Part shown: piece by piece, positions 31,406 to 40,631 of the stretch
How the letters are laid out: every line of letters begins with the position of its first letter
Position numbering within the stretch: the first letter of the stretch is position 1
Origin: Citrobacter freundii ATCC 8090 = MTCC 1658 = NBRC 12681
GTDB taxonomy: Bacteria; Pseudomonadota; Gammaproteobacteria; Enterobacterales; Enterobacteriaceae
Assembly: GCF_011064845.1 (NCBI RefSeq)
Contig: NZ_CP049015.1
Span: 3,968,001-4,032,000 of the forward strand
Direction of reading: 5' to 3'
Length of the DNA stretch: 64,000 bases
Notes under the pieces: model-generated
What the model was told of the DNA's origin: nothing
What the model saw: the letters and a program-made list of their open reading frames with translations, nothing else
The model's database searches: none
Made by a program: the position numbers and the translations under genes

Positions 31406-31678
31406 TTATTTGATGTACGAATCCAGTACTTTCAGAATCACATCCAAATCTTCTTCGCGCTTAATTTCATCGCCCTGATGCACAATGTGCTCGGTCAGAT
31501 GACCTTTAATCACTTCGCGCATTAATCCATTTACCGCCCCGCGGATCGCCGCTATTTGCTGCAATACCGCCGCGCATTCATGCGGTTCATCCAGCATGGT
31601 TTTCAACGCCGCTACCTGCCCCTGAATCTTGCTGGTTCGGGCTTTCAGCTTTTGTTTGTCGCGGATCGTATGTGACAT
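31406..31678 (-). CDS. rcnR: Ni/Co-responsive repressor RcnR
   Basis: CsoR/RcnR-type all-helical repressor of 90 residues, nearly identical in pattern to E. coli RcnR. The metal ligands are the N-terminal MSHT (His3), Cys35 in H-E-C-A-A-V-L and His60/His64 in K-G-H-L-T-E-H. It is divergent from rcnA with two RcnR boxes between them. Binding of Ni(II) or Co(II) releases the operator. Confidence 0.96.
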   Translation of the reverse strand: MSHTIRDKQKLKARTSKIQGQVAALKTMLDEPHECAAVLQQIAAIRGAVNGLMREVIKGHLTEHIVHQGDEIKREEDLDVILKVLDSYIK

Positions 31679-31727
31679 AACTTTACCTTTTTAACGTCTG
31701 GCTATAGGGACAATACCATCGACATTC

Positions 31728-31762
31728 TACTGGGGGGTAGTATTTGATACTGGGGGGGAGTA
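31728..31762. promoter_or_regulatory. two RcnR operator sites
   Basis: TACTGGGGGGTAGTA (31728-31742) and TACTGGGGGGGAGTA (31748-31762) match the RcnR site TACT-G6-N-AGTA. They are spaced 20 bp apart between rcnR and rcnA, as in E. coli. Confidence 0.93.
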
Positions 31763-31798
31763 GAATCAGGCGAAATTAAACAACTAAGAATCATTCTC

Positions 31799-32689
31799 AT
31801 GGGTGAGTTTTCTACGCTTCTTCAGCAAGGCAACGCCTGGTTTTTCATTCCCAGCGCGATTCTATTAGGTGTGTTGCACGGTCTGGAACCAGGGCATTCC
31901 AAGACGATGATGGCGGCCTTTATTATTGCTATTAAGGGGACCATCAAACAGGCGGTGATGCTGGGGCTGGCAGCAACGCTGTCGCATACCGCCGTAGTAT
32001 GGCTGATTGCGCTCGGTGGGATGTATATCAGCAAAGCGTTTACCGCCCAGGCCGTTGAGCCCTGGCTGCAATTTGTCTCGGCGATAATTATTCTCGGGAC
32101 CGCATTCTGGATGTTCTGGCGAACCTGGCAGGGAGAGCAGAACTGGCTGGCCCAGACGCATCACGACCACGATCACGGACATCACCACCACCATGTTCAT
32201 GACGACTATCACCACCATCATCATGATCACGATGACGATCATCACCATCATCATGACCACGATCATAACCATGCCGCGTTAGCAGGGCTGAGCGAGGGTT
32301 CGAAAGAGTATCAGGATGCCCACGAACGGGCGCATGCCACCGATATTCAGCGCCGCTTTGCGGGCAAAGAGGTCACCAACGGCCAAATATTACTGTTCGG
32401 TCTGACCGGTGGGCTGATCCCGTGCCCAGCTGCCATTACGGTGCTGCTGATATGCATCCAGCTCAAAGCCTTCACGCTGGGCGCCACCATGGTGCTGTGC
32501 TTCAGCCTCGGGCTGGCGCTGACACTGGTAACGGTGGGCGTGGGTGCGGCAATCAGCGTGCAGCAGGCGGCCAAGCGTTGGAGCGGATTTAACACACTGG
32601 CACGCAAAGCGCCCTATTTTTCCAGCGTGCTCATTGCAATGGTCGGCTTATATATGGGGATTCACGGCTATATGGGGATCGTCGGTTAA
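31799..32689 (+). CDS. rcnA: nickel/cobalt efflux protein RcnA
   Basis: Inner-membrane exporter that lowers cytoplasmic Ni and Co. It has 296 residues, with N-terminal helices, a metal-binding histidine/aspartate loop at residues 121-158 (over twenty His), and C-terminal helices including G-G-L-I-P-C-P-A-A-I-T-V. The loop is longer than in E. coli. No rcnB follows; instead the convergent yahJ begins after a short hairpin. Confidence 0.96.
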   Translation: MGEFSTLLQQGNAWFFIPSAILLGVLHGLEPGHSKTMMAAFIIAIKGTIKQAVMLGLAATLSHTAVVWLIALGGMYISKAFTAQAVEPWLQFVSAIIILGTAFWMFWRTWQGEQNWLAQTHHDHDHGHHHHHVHDDYHHHHHDHDDDHHHHHDHDHNHAALAGLSEGSKEYQDAHERAHATDIQRRFAGKEVTNGQILLFGLTGGLIPCPAAITVLLICIQLKAFTLGATMVLCFSLGLALTLVTVGVGAAISVQQAAKRWSGFNTLARKAPYFSSVLIAMVGLYMGIHGYMGIVG

Positions 32690-32698
32690 TATATGGGA

Positions 32699-32722
32699 GC
32701 GCAGCAGCGATAGCCGCTGCGC
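32699..32722. terminator. hairpin between rcnA and yahJ
   Basis: Stem GCGCAGC / GCTGCGC with a 10-nt loop in the 44-bp convergent gap. A short A/T stretch follows on both sides. Likely a shared, possibly weak terminator. Confidence 0.45.
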
Positions 32723-32733
32723 GGAAAACCAAA

Positions 32734-34116
32734 CTAGCTTGCGACATTCCCCCACACCTGTTGCCCTTTATGGAAGGTCGCAGTGCGTGGGGAGATTCGC
32801 GCGACCGCTTCCGCTGAGCATGAGGCATCTACCAGCACAAAGCTGGCTTCATCCTGCGCTTTCGGCCAGACGCGCTCACCTTTATCGTTAAGCGGCAGCA
32901 CATCACCGGTAGCGAGGAACAGCGCCCGCGACAGGTTGAGTTCATTCGGGCGAATATAGAGCTGCGCGTACAGATTCGCCTTCTCCAGCATGTCTCCCAG
33001 GCCGTACGGCGACCAGTGGTCAATCACGCTGTCGGTCCCGGTAATCACTTCCACGCCTTTGTCGCGCAGCTGTTTTAGCGGCATGTGCATCGTGCCAATC
33101 GGCACCGTCGAGGCAATGGTAATCTGCTGCGCCGCCATGCGGGTTGCGAGTTCATCCACCTGCTGTTCGTTCAGCGTAGACAGCGCAAACGCGTGGCTGA
33201 TGGTCAGTTTGCCCTTTAACTGCAGCGTTTTCTCCACCGTTTCTACCATGTAATTCACCGCCGCCACGCCCGCCGGACTGGTTTCATGCAGATGGATATC
33301 CACGCCTTTGTTGTAATCGAGCGCAATCTGGAACATGGTATCGAGTGATTTTTCCATCGCCCCATCCACGCTGGCTGGGTCCAGACCGCCGACATAATGC
33401 GCTCCCGCCTGCATCGCTTCACGCATTAGCGGTTCAGATTTTGATAACAGCAGACCATGCTGTGGAAATGCCACAATTTCGCAGGCAAAACCCGGCTGGC
33501 GACGCGCCAGCACCGCCTGCAGGTTCTCCAGGTTTTTCAGTCCGGAAACCGGTTCTATGTTGCAGTGGCTGCGGGCAATCGAGGTACCTTTTGATTGCAG
33601 CAGATCGATCAGCTTTTCCGCGCGCTCCTGGGTGTAAGGCTGGAGTTCAGGCAGCAGCTTTTGTTCCAGGCGGATCATATCCTGAATGGTGGTGCCCGCC
33701 GGACGGTTCAGCGAACGCCAGGGACCGCCGTAAAAGGTTTTATCCAGATGGATATGCATGTCGCGCATGGCGGGCAGCATCAGCTTTCCACCCGCATCGT
33801 AGTGCGGCAGCGTCGCATCCGGATGCTGCTTATTCTCGCGCAGCGCAACTATTTTCCCGTCCTGGATTTCAACGGTTTGCAGCGCGGTACGGGTGTGCAC
33901 CACCACTGAGCTTTCGTAATCAAACCCCGCTTCCAGCAGGACGTTATCCAGGTAATAGTGCTTATCGTTAATCGTCATTGTGCTCTTCGACCCGCAGGTG
34001 TTCCCGACAGAATTAGCAGCATACGCGACCGGGGCGACTGCGCCAAACAGCGCGGCAGCAGTGACCATTTTTCCGCTCTGGCTTAAAAATTCACGGCGGC
34101 TGTTACTTTCCTTCAT
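32734..34116 (-). CDS. yahJ: Tat-exported amidohydrolase/deaminase YahJ
   Basis: Metal-dependent amidohydrolase of the cytosine-deaminase group, 460 residues. The N-terminus has a twin-arginine motif S-R-R-E-F-L and a hydrophobic stretch ending A-Y-A, so it is probably exported folded to the periplasm. Metal ligands appear in M-H-I-H-L-D-K-T (His121, His123), H-L-H-E-T and G-T-D-S-V. The start MKESNSRREF matches E. coli YahJ. It is the last gene of the yah operon, 12 bp after yahI. The substrate is unknown. Confidence 0.93.
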   Translation of the reverse strand: MKESNSRREFLSQSGKMVTAAALFGAVAPVAYAANSVGNTCGSKSTMTINDKHYYLDNVLLEAGFDYESSVVVHTRTALQTVEIQDGKIVALRENKQHPDATLPHYDAGGKLMLPAMRDMHIHLDKTFYGGPWRSLNRPAGTTIQDMIRLEQKLLPELQPYTQERAEKLIDLLQSKGTSIARSHCNIEPVSGLKNLENLQAVLARRQPGFACEIVAFPQHGLLLSKSEPLMREAMQAGAHYVGGLDPASVDGAMEKSLDTMFQIALDYNKGVDIHLHETSPAGVAAVNYMVETVEKTLQLKGKLTISHAFALSTLNEQQVDELATRMAAQQITIASTVPIGTMHMPLKQLRDKGVEVITGTDSVIDHWSPYGLGDMLEKANLYAQLYIRPNELNLSRALFLATGDVLPLNDKGERVWPKAQDEASFVLVDASCSAEAVARISPRTATFHKGQQVWGNVAS

Positions 34117-34128
34117 TCGCATCTCCTC

Positions 34129-35079
34129 TCAGGAATGGACAATATGGGTGCCCGTTTCGCCGCGCAGTGCGGCGGGCAGGCATTCCGGCGTGGTGATGAT
34201 CACTCGTTTACCGCCATGCTCCAGAAACGCCAGGCTGGCAACAATCTTGGGTAACATGCTGCCCGGCGGGAAATGTCCCTCCTGCATGTAACGGGTCATC
34301 GTGGCGACATCCACCGTATCCAGCGCCTGCTGGTTAGGTTTGCCAAAATGAATACAGACCTGCTCGACGCCGGTGGTGATCACCAGAATGTCGGCACGGA
34401 TTTCCTGTGCCAGCAACGCCGTGGAGAGATCTTTATCAATCACCGCATCCACGCTCTGGTAATCCCCCTGATTGCTACGCACCACCGGGATGCCACCACC
34501 ACCCGCACCAATCACTACAAACCCCTGCTGGGTCAGCGTTTTGATCGCCTCTGCTTCAACAATACGTTTTGGTTCAGGGGAAGCCACAACCCGGCGGTAG
34601 CCACGCCCCGAATCCTCAACAAAGCGCCAGCCTGGATTGACCCGTAGCAACTCATCGCGCTGCGCTGCACTAAAGAACGCCCCGATAGGCTTGGTCGGGT
34701 TAGCAAAACCGGGATCGTTTTTGTCGACCTCCACCTGCGTGACCACCGTGACCGCCTTCTGCTCGCCGCGTCGTGCCAGACGGTTGTTCAGCGCCTGTTG
34801 GATCAAATAGCCGATGCCCCCCTGCGTATCGGCGACGCAGTTTGCCAGCGGGGTAAGCGGCAACCCTTCACGCTCATGCGCGATTTCCGCACGTCGGAGA
34901 TCCAGCCCCACCTGCGGCCCGTTACCGTGCGTCAGCACAATGTTGTAGTCCGATGCCAACATCTCCAGCACCGTATCCGCCACCGCCTTCACCGCTTCAG
35001 CCTGGTGCTCAATCGACTGGCTGGCGTTATCTTTGATAATGCTGTTGCCGCCAATGGCAACGACCACAAGTTCTTTCAT
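34129..35079 (-). CDS. yahI: carbamate kinase YahI
   Basis: Makes ATP from carbamoyl phosphate and ADP, releasing carbamate. The 316 residues show the amino-acid-kinase fold: V-A-I-G-G-N-S-I-I near the start, the H-G-N-G-P-Q-V-G motif and G-A-G-G-G-G-I-P-V. It belongs to the same strand and operon as the YahEFG carbamoyltransferase-like proteins, which would supply its carbamoyl phosphate. Confidence 0.94.
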   Translation of the reverse strand: MKELVVVAIGGNSIIKDNASQSIEHQAEAVKAVADTVLEMLASDYNIVLTHGNGPQVGLDLRRAEIAHEREGLPLTPLANCVADTQGGIGYLIQQALNNRLARRGEQKAVTVVTQVEVDKNDPGFANPTKPIGAFFSAAQRDELLRVNPGWRFVEDSGRGYRRVVASPEPKRIVEAEAIKTLTQQGFVVIGAGGGGIPVVRSNQGDYQSVDAVIDKDLSTALLAQEIRADILVITTGVEQVCIHFGKPNQQALDTVDVATMTRYMQEGHFPPGSMLPKIVASLAFLEHGGKRVIITTPECLPAALRGETGTHIVHS

Positions 35080-35105
35080 AGTGTTATCTTCCGCTTACAG
35101 GCGAT

Positions 35106-36656
35106 TCAGGTCGTTTTCGTCGGTTCCTGCTCAGGCGCAGTCACCGCTTCACGGCTATCAAGAACATGCTTGAGGACAAACATGCCGCTCATCATCAGGT
35201 AGGCCACAACAAACATCATCGAGCTGCCCTCAGCAAAGCCAACTGCCGGGGAGTGGATCACGCCAAACAGCGATAACAGTGCCCCAAAGGCTGCGGCAAT
35301 CGCCCCGCGCAGCGGCTTATTCATAATGGCGAAGATAGCGACGCAGCCCCACAGCATGCTGGCCAGCGGCGCACCGCTTCCCAGATGCACCAGTCCGTCG
35401 TAATAGACACCTTTGCTGTGCAGTAAGTCGCTACCCAGTTTCCCCGCGGATGTTCCGGCGGCGCCCATCACGCTGTTAACGATGGTCAATGCCCAGTTAG
35501 CGATCCACGGGAACAGGCAGATGAAGATGACAGGAACCTCGACTTTGGGCGTTTCTCGCACCACCTGGTTGGCGGTCACCACACCGATAAACACCAGAAT
35601 CGGCACTATCGCAGTCATCGGAATAATGGCGAGCATAAACGCGCCCAGGCCAAACAGCGGTACCAGGAACATGGTGATGCCTGAAGCGAGGGTATAGCCG
35701 ATGCTGGCGCCCATCGCTTTCCAGCCCGCATGCCCAACATACACGGTCACCGGGAACGGGTTGCCCAGCATGCAGCCAAGCATGGAGGCAAAGCCGTTCG
35801 CCATCATCACCTTGCGGGTGTTGTACTCATCCCCCGCCGCGTGCGCACTTTCAATGTTCTCAAGGTCGAAAATGTAGTTCGCCAGACCCAGAGGAACCGC
35901 AGAAGCCAGATACGGCAGTGCATGCGGCAAACCTTGCAGGAAGCTGTCGACATGAATTTCCGGCGGGTTGAAGCCAAAGGAAGACATCGACGCTTTAATG
36001 GCTTCCGGGCTTTGTAAACCGGAGATCCACGCCAGGGCCGTACCGGCAATCAGCAGCAGCAAGCCGGTAGGAATGCGGGCAAAAATCGGCTTCTTACCGA
36101 ACCAGTTAATGAAGATCAGCAACAGGACGATGAAGGAGACGGTTGGCGCTTCGAATGCCTGCAGCATCGGGTTCATCGCCAGCAGCAACAGTCCCAGGCC
36201 GGACAGACAAGAAAGCAGTACCGTACGTGGAATCATCTTGCGGATGGTCTCGCCCAGGAAGGAGCCGCCGACCAGGATCAACGCTTCGACAAAGCACCAC
36301 ACCAGGGCTATCTGGATAGCAAAGTTGGCATCTTTGGTTTGCTGATAAACCGGCATCAGTACCAGGAAGGTTACGGTAAAGATTGACGGTGCGCTCGGTC
36401 CGGACGGCAGCGCCGTCACATCTTTACGCCCGGTGTGTTTTGCCATCTGCAGGCCAAACCAGGCGTAGCAGACGCTGGCCACCAGCACCGCCAGACCAAA
36501 GGCAGGCGCAATGCGACCATAGACAATTTCGGTAGGGATCCCGACGACAAAAATGAGCAGCCCCATCATTGTCAGCAGGTTAGTCAGGTTGTTGGTCATC
36601 AGCCCAAAGTAAGCTGCCCAGTCACCACGTTTCCATTCTAGTTTTATGCTGTTCAT
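35106..36656 (-). CDS. NCS2/AzgA-like nucleobase permease
   Basis: A 516-residue inner-membrane protein with about 12-14 helices, of the xanthine/uracil permease superfamily (P-S-G-P-S-A-P-S-I-F-T and N-P-F-P-V-T-V-Y-V-G-H-A-G-W-K segments). It lies between yahG and yahI in the same orientation, 26 bp from yahI. I recall no permease of this size at this point in E. coli K-12, which has only the small yahH. It probably imports the heterocycle degraded by this operon; the substrate is inferred. Confidence 0.85.
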   Translation of the reverse strand: MNSIKLEWKRGDWAAYFGLMTNNLTNLLTMMGLLIFVVGIPTEIVYGRIAPAFGLAVLVASVCYAWFGLQMAKHTGRKDVTALPSGPSAPSIFTVTFLVLMPVYQQTKDANFAIQIALVWCFVEALILVGGSFLGETIRKMIPRTVLLSCLSGLGLLLLAMNPMLQAFEAPTVSFIVLLLIFINWFGKKPIFARIPTGLLLLIAGTALAWISGLQSPEAIKASMSSFGFNPPEIHVDSFLQGLPHALPYLASAVPLGLANYIFDLENIESAHAAGDEYNTRKVMMANGFASMLGCMLGNPFPVTVYVGHAGWKAMGASIGYTLASGITMFLVPLFGLGAFMLAIIPMTAIVPILVFIGVVTANQVVRETPKVEVPVIFICLFPWIANWALTIVNSVMGAAGTSAGKLGSDLLHSKGVYYDGLVHLGSGAPLASMLWGCVAIFAIMNKPLRGAIAAAFGALLSLFGVIHSPAVGFAEGSSMMFVVAYLMMSGMFVLKHVLDSREAVTAPEQEPTKTT

Positions 36657-36773
36657 GGAATATCCTTAACAGGTTAAGCATCGTTTGCGATCGCGGAGAT
36701 CGCCCAGCCCTGCAGGTAAGCAACGTTTTTCGCTTCGCTACTGTGGGGCTAACCGCGTTAGCCCCGATTGTTG

Positions 36774-38192
36774 TTATTGGCAGTAGCGGTCGCGCCAGTT
36801 GAGGATCGCCTTTTCAAAACAGGCGAACGGCGGGTGGACTATTCCGGCGCCGATCATGCCGATCCCCGCATCTTTGTGCGCAATTGCGGTGTTAATCACC
36901 GGCAGAATGCCGGTGCTGCCCACGCGCGTAATATCGATAGCGGTCGGTACGCCCATAAAACCAAGCAGCGGAATGGTGACGTTGGGGTTTTCGCCGAGAG
37001 TGATTTCACGCATCTGGCGAGAGAAATCAACGGCCTCTTCGACCGTACCCCCCACCAGTGCCACGATGGCCGGCGCCGTCGCCATGGCGAAACCGCCAAT
37101 GCCGTAGGTTTCGGTGATCGCGCTATCGCCAATATCACGTCCGGAATCTTCCGGCTTGTAGCCCGCAAACATCGGGCCAATCACCTGCTGCGCCGGACCG
37201 GTAAACCACTGACCCGGTAAGCCGCTGATGCGCAGACCGAACTCAACGCCGTTTCGCGCCATCGTCGTCACCACGGTGCTGTATTCAATGCCGTGGGCGG
37301 CGTCCATTGCGGCTTTACACATCGCCATCCAGGTCGGCCCGGAGAAGTAATCGCTGCTGAGGACGAACTCGAACACCTCACGCTGCTGCTCAACCGGATA
37401 ACCGGTCTGAATAATCCACGGCGTCAGCGCCTGAATCAGCAGCGCCGTCCCGGCGTTGTTACGGTTATGGCACTCATCGCCCATGTGTAGCGCCTGCGCC
37501 AACATCAGGCGCAGATCGATTTCGCCCGCCAGCTTCATGGCGTCGCGCAGCATCGGTCCCAGCACATCACGCATCCAGTTCAGACGATCAATAACGCTCT
37601 GATCGTTCGCGCCCATACGCAGGATCTTCGCCATCTGCTCGCTCATATTGGTATATGCGCGGTTGCCGTAGGTTTTGTTCTCAACGATGTGCATAAACAT
37701 CGACGCTGACGTCACACCCGCCATCGAGCCAACGCAGTCATGCTCGTGACATGGTGAGAAGATAATTTCACCCGAGGCGGCCAGTTCGGCAGCTTCATCC
37801 AGATCTTTCGCCAGTCCTTCAAACACCAGCGCCCCGGTTACCGCGCCCTTCATTGCACCGCACATTTTTTCCCAGCGGATTGGCGGCCCGGCGTGCAGGA
37901 TGGTGTTGCGGGTCATCCCCGGCACGACATTGATTGCCTGGTCATAGCCAATCAGCACCGGATGCGACTGAATAATACGTTCCAGCGCCTGCTGGTTAGC
38001 GGCAGCGATTTTGTCTGCCAGCGGCGAATCGGCAATCTCGTCCAGTGCAGCAACCACCTGCATGTTGCCCTGGCCCGGCGGCGTCCAGTCGAGTTGGGTC
38101 ACCGGAACGTTCTGCTTTTTCAGGTCATCGCTGAACATCGCGATACCGACATTAATCACATTCAGCGGCTGGTTAAACAGTGTCTGGCTCAT
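36774..38192 (-). CDS. yahG: DUF1116 protein YahG (YlbE/AllG-like carbamoyltransferase subunit)
   Basis: A 472-residue protein, exact E. coli YahG length. DUF1116 proteins pair with FdrA-like and DUF2877 proteins; the E. coli YlbE-FdrA-YlbF set (AllG, AllF, AllH) was reported to act as oxamate carbamoyltransferase. The motif P-C-H-E-H-D-C-V-G-S-M-A-G is notable for clustered Cys/His. Its ATG overlaps the yahF stop (TGATG), so they are made in equal amounts. A 117-bp gap with a GGGGCTAA/TTAGCCCC hairpin separates it from the permease gene. Confidence 0.93.
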   Translation of the reverse strand: MSQTLFNQPLNVINVGIAMFSDDLKKQNVPVTQLDWTPPGQGNMQVVAALDEIADSPLADKIAAANQQALERIIQSHPVLIGYDQAINVVPGMTRNTILHAGPPIRWEKMCGAMKGAVTGALVFEGLAKDLDEAAELAASGEIIFSPCHEHDCVGSMAGVTSASMFMHIVENKTYGNRAYTNMSEQMAKILRMGANDQSVIDRLNWMRDVLGPMLRDAMKLAGEIDLRLMLAQALHMGDECHNRNNAGTALLIQALTPWIIQTGYPVEQQREVFEFVLSSDYFSGPTWMAMCKAAMDAAHGIEYSTVVTTMARNGVEFGLRISGLPGQWFTGPAQQVIGPMFAGYKPEDSGRDIGDSAITETYGIGGFAMATAPAIVALVGGTVEEAVDFSRQMREITLGENPNVTIPLLGFMGVPTAIDITRVGSTGILPVINTAIAHKDAGIGMIGAGIVHPPFACFEKAILNWRDRYCQ

Positions 38193-39739
38193 CAGGCTTC
38201 CTCCCCTTTACAGATAAATTCACGCGCCAGCAATCCGGTGTTGGTGCTACTGCTCGCCCAGATAACGCCCGCATCAGTCAGCATCTGACATTGTTTTTCC
38301 AGCGACGGCGTATCAAGATCGGTTCCCAGCACATAGCCGAGAATCTCAAGCGGACGACCGTCTGAGGCGGCGATCGCTTTGGCTTCAACGATCGCGTCGA
38401 GCATCACGCCAACTGGATCTTCATGCGATCCAAAACCAAGGACGAAGTCCATCACGATCACGCCGACTTCAGGATCGCGCGCTTCCTGCAACAGACGACT
38501 AATGCGGTTGGTGGGATCGATCATCGGGTGCGGTTTACCGTTGGTAAAATCGTCATCACCGAAATCGAGGAAGGTATGCGCCACGCTGCGGTTGATATCT
38601 TGCAGGCGGAACGCCGGATCCGGATGAATGTTGCTGTAAACTTCGGCATGTTTTTCCATGGCAGCAAACATCGCCTCATCGCACAACGTGCCACCGCAGA
38701 ACAAGCCACGGATGTACTTTTGTTGCGGGGTCAGACGGGCGCGAACCTCTTCAATCAGCGGCCAGTTGAGCGGATGCAGATCCAGGCTCTCTTTTTTCAC
38801 GCCGGTCAGCAGTACCGCTTTCAACGCCGCCTCTTTAGTACCGCGGGCAAACTGTAGGCCTTTTTCATCCGCAGGCGCGGCTTCACGTCCGAGGAAACAC
38901 ACCACCACGGGCTTATGACAGGCGCGCGCACGTTCCAGCACCTTGCGCGCCACCGCTGGCGCAGGAGGTTTGGAGATAAGCGCGATGATCTCAGTTTGCG
39001 GATCGGCCTCCAGCATGCCAATCGCGTCAAGCATCATCAGGCCGCCAATCTTCTCACTCAGATCGCGTCCACCGGTGCCAATCAGTTGAGAAATTCCGCC
39101 GCCAAACTCGTGAATGCGTACGCTCAGCTCCTGGCTACCGGTACCGGACGCACCAATAATTCCGATGTTGCCGCGACGCACTGCGTTGCCAAAACACAGC
39201 GCCGCGCCGTTAATGATGGCGGTTCCGCAGTCTGGCCCCATCATCAACAGTCCTTTTTCGTGCGCCAGTTGCTTAAGCGTCAGCTCGTCTTCAAGAGAGA
39301 CGTTGTCAGAGAACAACATCACGTTGAGGTTATTTTGCAGCGCCTGACGCGCTTCACGCGCGGCAAACAGGCCATTGACCGAGATCACCGCCAGGTTGCT
39401 GTCGGGAACGTGCTTCTTCGCGCTGGCGAGCGTGGCATAGCGCGCTTCGTGCTGGCCACCCTGCTCTTTATGCGTAAACAGATCGTCAATCGCCACCAGC
39501 GTTTGCGCGTTTGCTTCGTCGCTCGCGCCTTTAATGACAATCATCAGATCGCCACTCTTCGCCTCTTCCAGCTCAGGCGTGAGCAGGCCGAGATTCTTCA
39601 GCACGCCCTTATTCATTTCTGTCGCCATAGCCACGAACGCCTGCTCAACACCATCGAGCTTATTTGCGCGCGTGGAGATAGACATCAGTGAGACAGAATC
39701 AAAATACGTGTTCTTTTTAACAACTATCCTGATCGACAT
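38192..39739 (-). CDS. yahF: FdrA-family acyl-CoA synthetase-like protein YahF
   Basis: A 515-residue FdrA-type protein, same length as E. coli YahF. It has a succinyl-CoA-synthetase-like CoA-binding domain (G-I-I-G-A-S-G-T-G-S-Q-E-L, then G-T-G-G-R-D-L-S) and a second domain after residue 330 (C-G-G-T-L-C-D-E-A). By analogy with FdrA/AllF it should be one subunit of a carbamoyltransferase that phosphorolyses an N-carbamoyl compound. It overlaps yahE by 23 bp and yahG by 1 bp. Confidence 0.93.
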   Translation of the reverse strand: MSIRIVVKKNTYFDSVSLMSISTRANKLDGVEQAFVAMATEMNKGVLKNLGLLTPELEEAKSGDLMIVIKGASDEANAQTLVAIDDLFTHKEQGGQHEARYATLASAKKHVPDSNLAVISVNGLFAAREARQALQNNLNVMLFSDNVSLEDELTLKQLAHEKGLLMMGPDCGTAIINGAALCFGNAVRRGNIGIIGASGTGSQELSVRIHEFGGGISQLIGTGGRDLSEKIGGLMMLDAIGMLEADPQTEIIALISKPPAPAVARKVLERARACHKPVVVCFLGREAAPADEKGLQFARGTKEAALKAVLLTGVKKESLDLHPLNWPLIEEVRARLTPQQKYIRGLFCGGTLCDEAMFAAMEKHAEVYSNIHPDPAFRLQDINRSVAHTFLDFGDDDFTNGKPHPMIDPTNRISRLLQEARDPEVGVIVMDFVLGFGSHEDPVGVMLDAIVEAKAIAASDGRPLEILGYVLGTDLDTPSLEKQCQMLTDAGVIWASSSTNTGLLAREFICKGEEA

Positions 39740-40505
39740 AATTCCCTCCGGACCTGTGGCTCAGGGCGCAGGCATCCGCCATGCCATACAGCATGTCGCA
39801 GCCAGAACTTGAGCCAATATTTTTAATGTCAGTAATATATTGCGTAGAAACGGGTTGTTGCTCAGTAATAAATTGGTTCAGCAGCCGTCCAACGCTTTCC
39901 CGATAACGCTGATGAAAAGCTTCCTCTAACGTTATTTTGCTGAGTAGCGTCGTATTATTTCCGGCATATTGTAAAGCTGCTAAAAAATCTTCACGATATT
40001 TCCTCAGCGGATGTCCGGGAATAAATAGAATAGTGCTTAGGCCCACTAAATAATCATCCGATGAGGGCGTCAGACCAATCCCCAGACCAATTAAATGGCT
40101 GACCGCTGTAGAGATATTTTCTCCTGTACGCAACGCCGTCAGTAATGTTTGTCGGCGGTTGTGTAATTGACGGGTGATTTCCTGAAAAAACGGATTGTCA
40201 CCCTGATACAGAAATAATGTGTCGTCGCTTCTTAGCTGTTGGCGGATAACCTCTTCCCAATGCTGCCAGCCGACTGCGGCAAGACTTGCTGCATCAGATG
40301 TCCACCGTGGTATTCGCCACAGCAGGCAACCGGCGGTTTCTATCCATTTATCATTGCCAACAACTATTCCCGACCCGCTAAAATTGACCAGCTCACCGGG
40401 ATGAAACAGGTCTTCACAATGCGTCAGCGCCAGCCGACAGCTGTTAGGTGCGTTATCACAATCTTCACTCAGTAACGTCAGCAACCGCTGCTGTTCAGGT
40501 ATCAA
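39717..40505 (-). CDS. yahE: DUF2877 protein YahE (YlbF/AllH-like)
   Basis: Third subunit-like protein of the set, with the DUF2877 core G-L-G-I-G-L-T-P-S-S-D-D-Y-L-V-G. The listed start is a TTG, but similarity to the family continues upstream in frame (E-Q-V-F-S-H-A-V-N-L-L). The frame is open back to the yahD stop at 40634 and contains no ATG, GTG or earlier TTG. An ATT at 40619, 4 bp after AGGAG, would give a 300-residue protein. The true start is therefore uncertain, possibly a rare ATT or a lost ATG. Confidence 0.82.
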   Translation of the reverse strand: MIPEQQRLLTLLSEDCDNAPNSCRLALTHCEDLFHPGELVNFSGSGIVVGNDKWIETAGCLLWRIPRWTSDAASLAAVGWQHWEEVIRQQLRSDDTLFLYQGDNPFFQEITRQLHNRRQTLLTALRTGENISTAVSHLIGLGIGLTPSSDDYLVGLSTILFIPGHPLRKYREDFLAALQYAGNNTTLLSKITLEEAFHQRYRESVGRLLNQFITEQQPVSTQYITDIKNIGSSSGCDMLYGMADACALSHRSGGNYVDQDSC

Positions 40506-40631
40506 CAGGTTTACCGCGTGGGAAAAAACCTGTTCAACCCGCCCCGTTCCCCGGAAAGTGAGAAACGCGCTGTCTGCGGTTAGCGCCCGTACGCATCGCC
40601 GTGATGGCGTAGCGATAATGGCGCTCCTGTG

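Noticed and set aside
32158-32275. Dense CAT/CAC repeats resembling a microsatellite or CRISPR-like array
   Set aside because: They are codons of the metal-binding His/Asp loop of RcnA, in frame, with irregular spacing and no spacers.
36745-36765. GGGGCTAA/TTAGCCCC hairpin between yahG and the permease gene as a terminator
   Set aside because: No T-run follows on the minus strand; more likely a processing or stability element within one operon.
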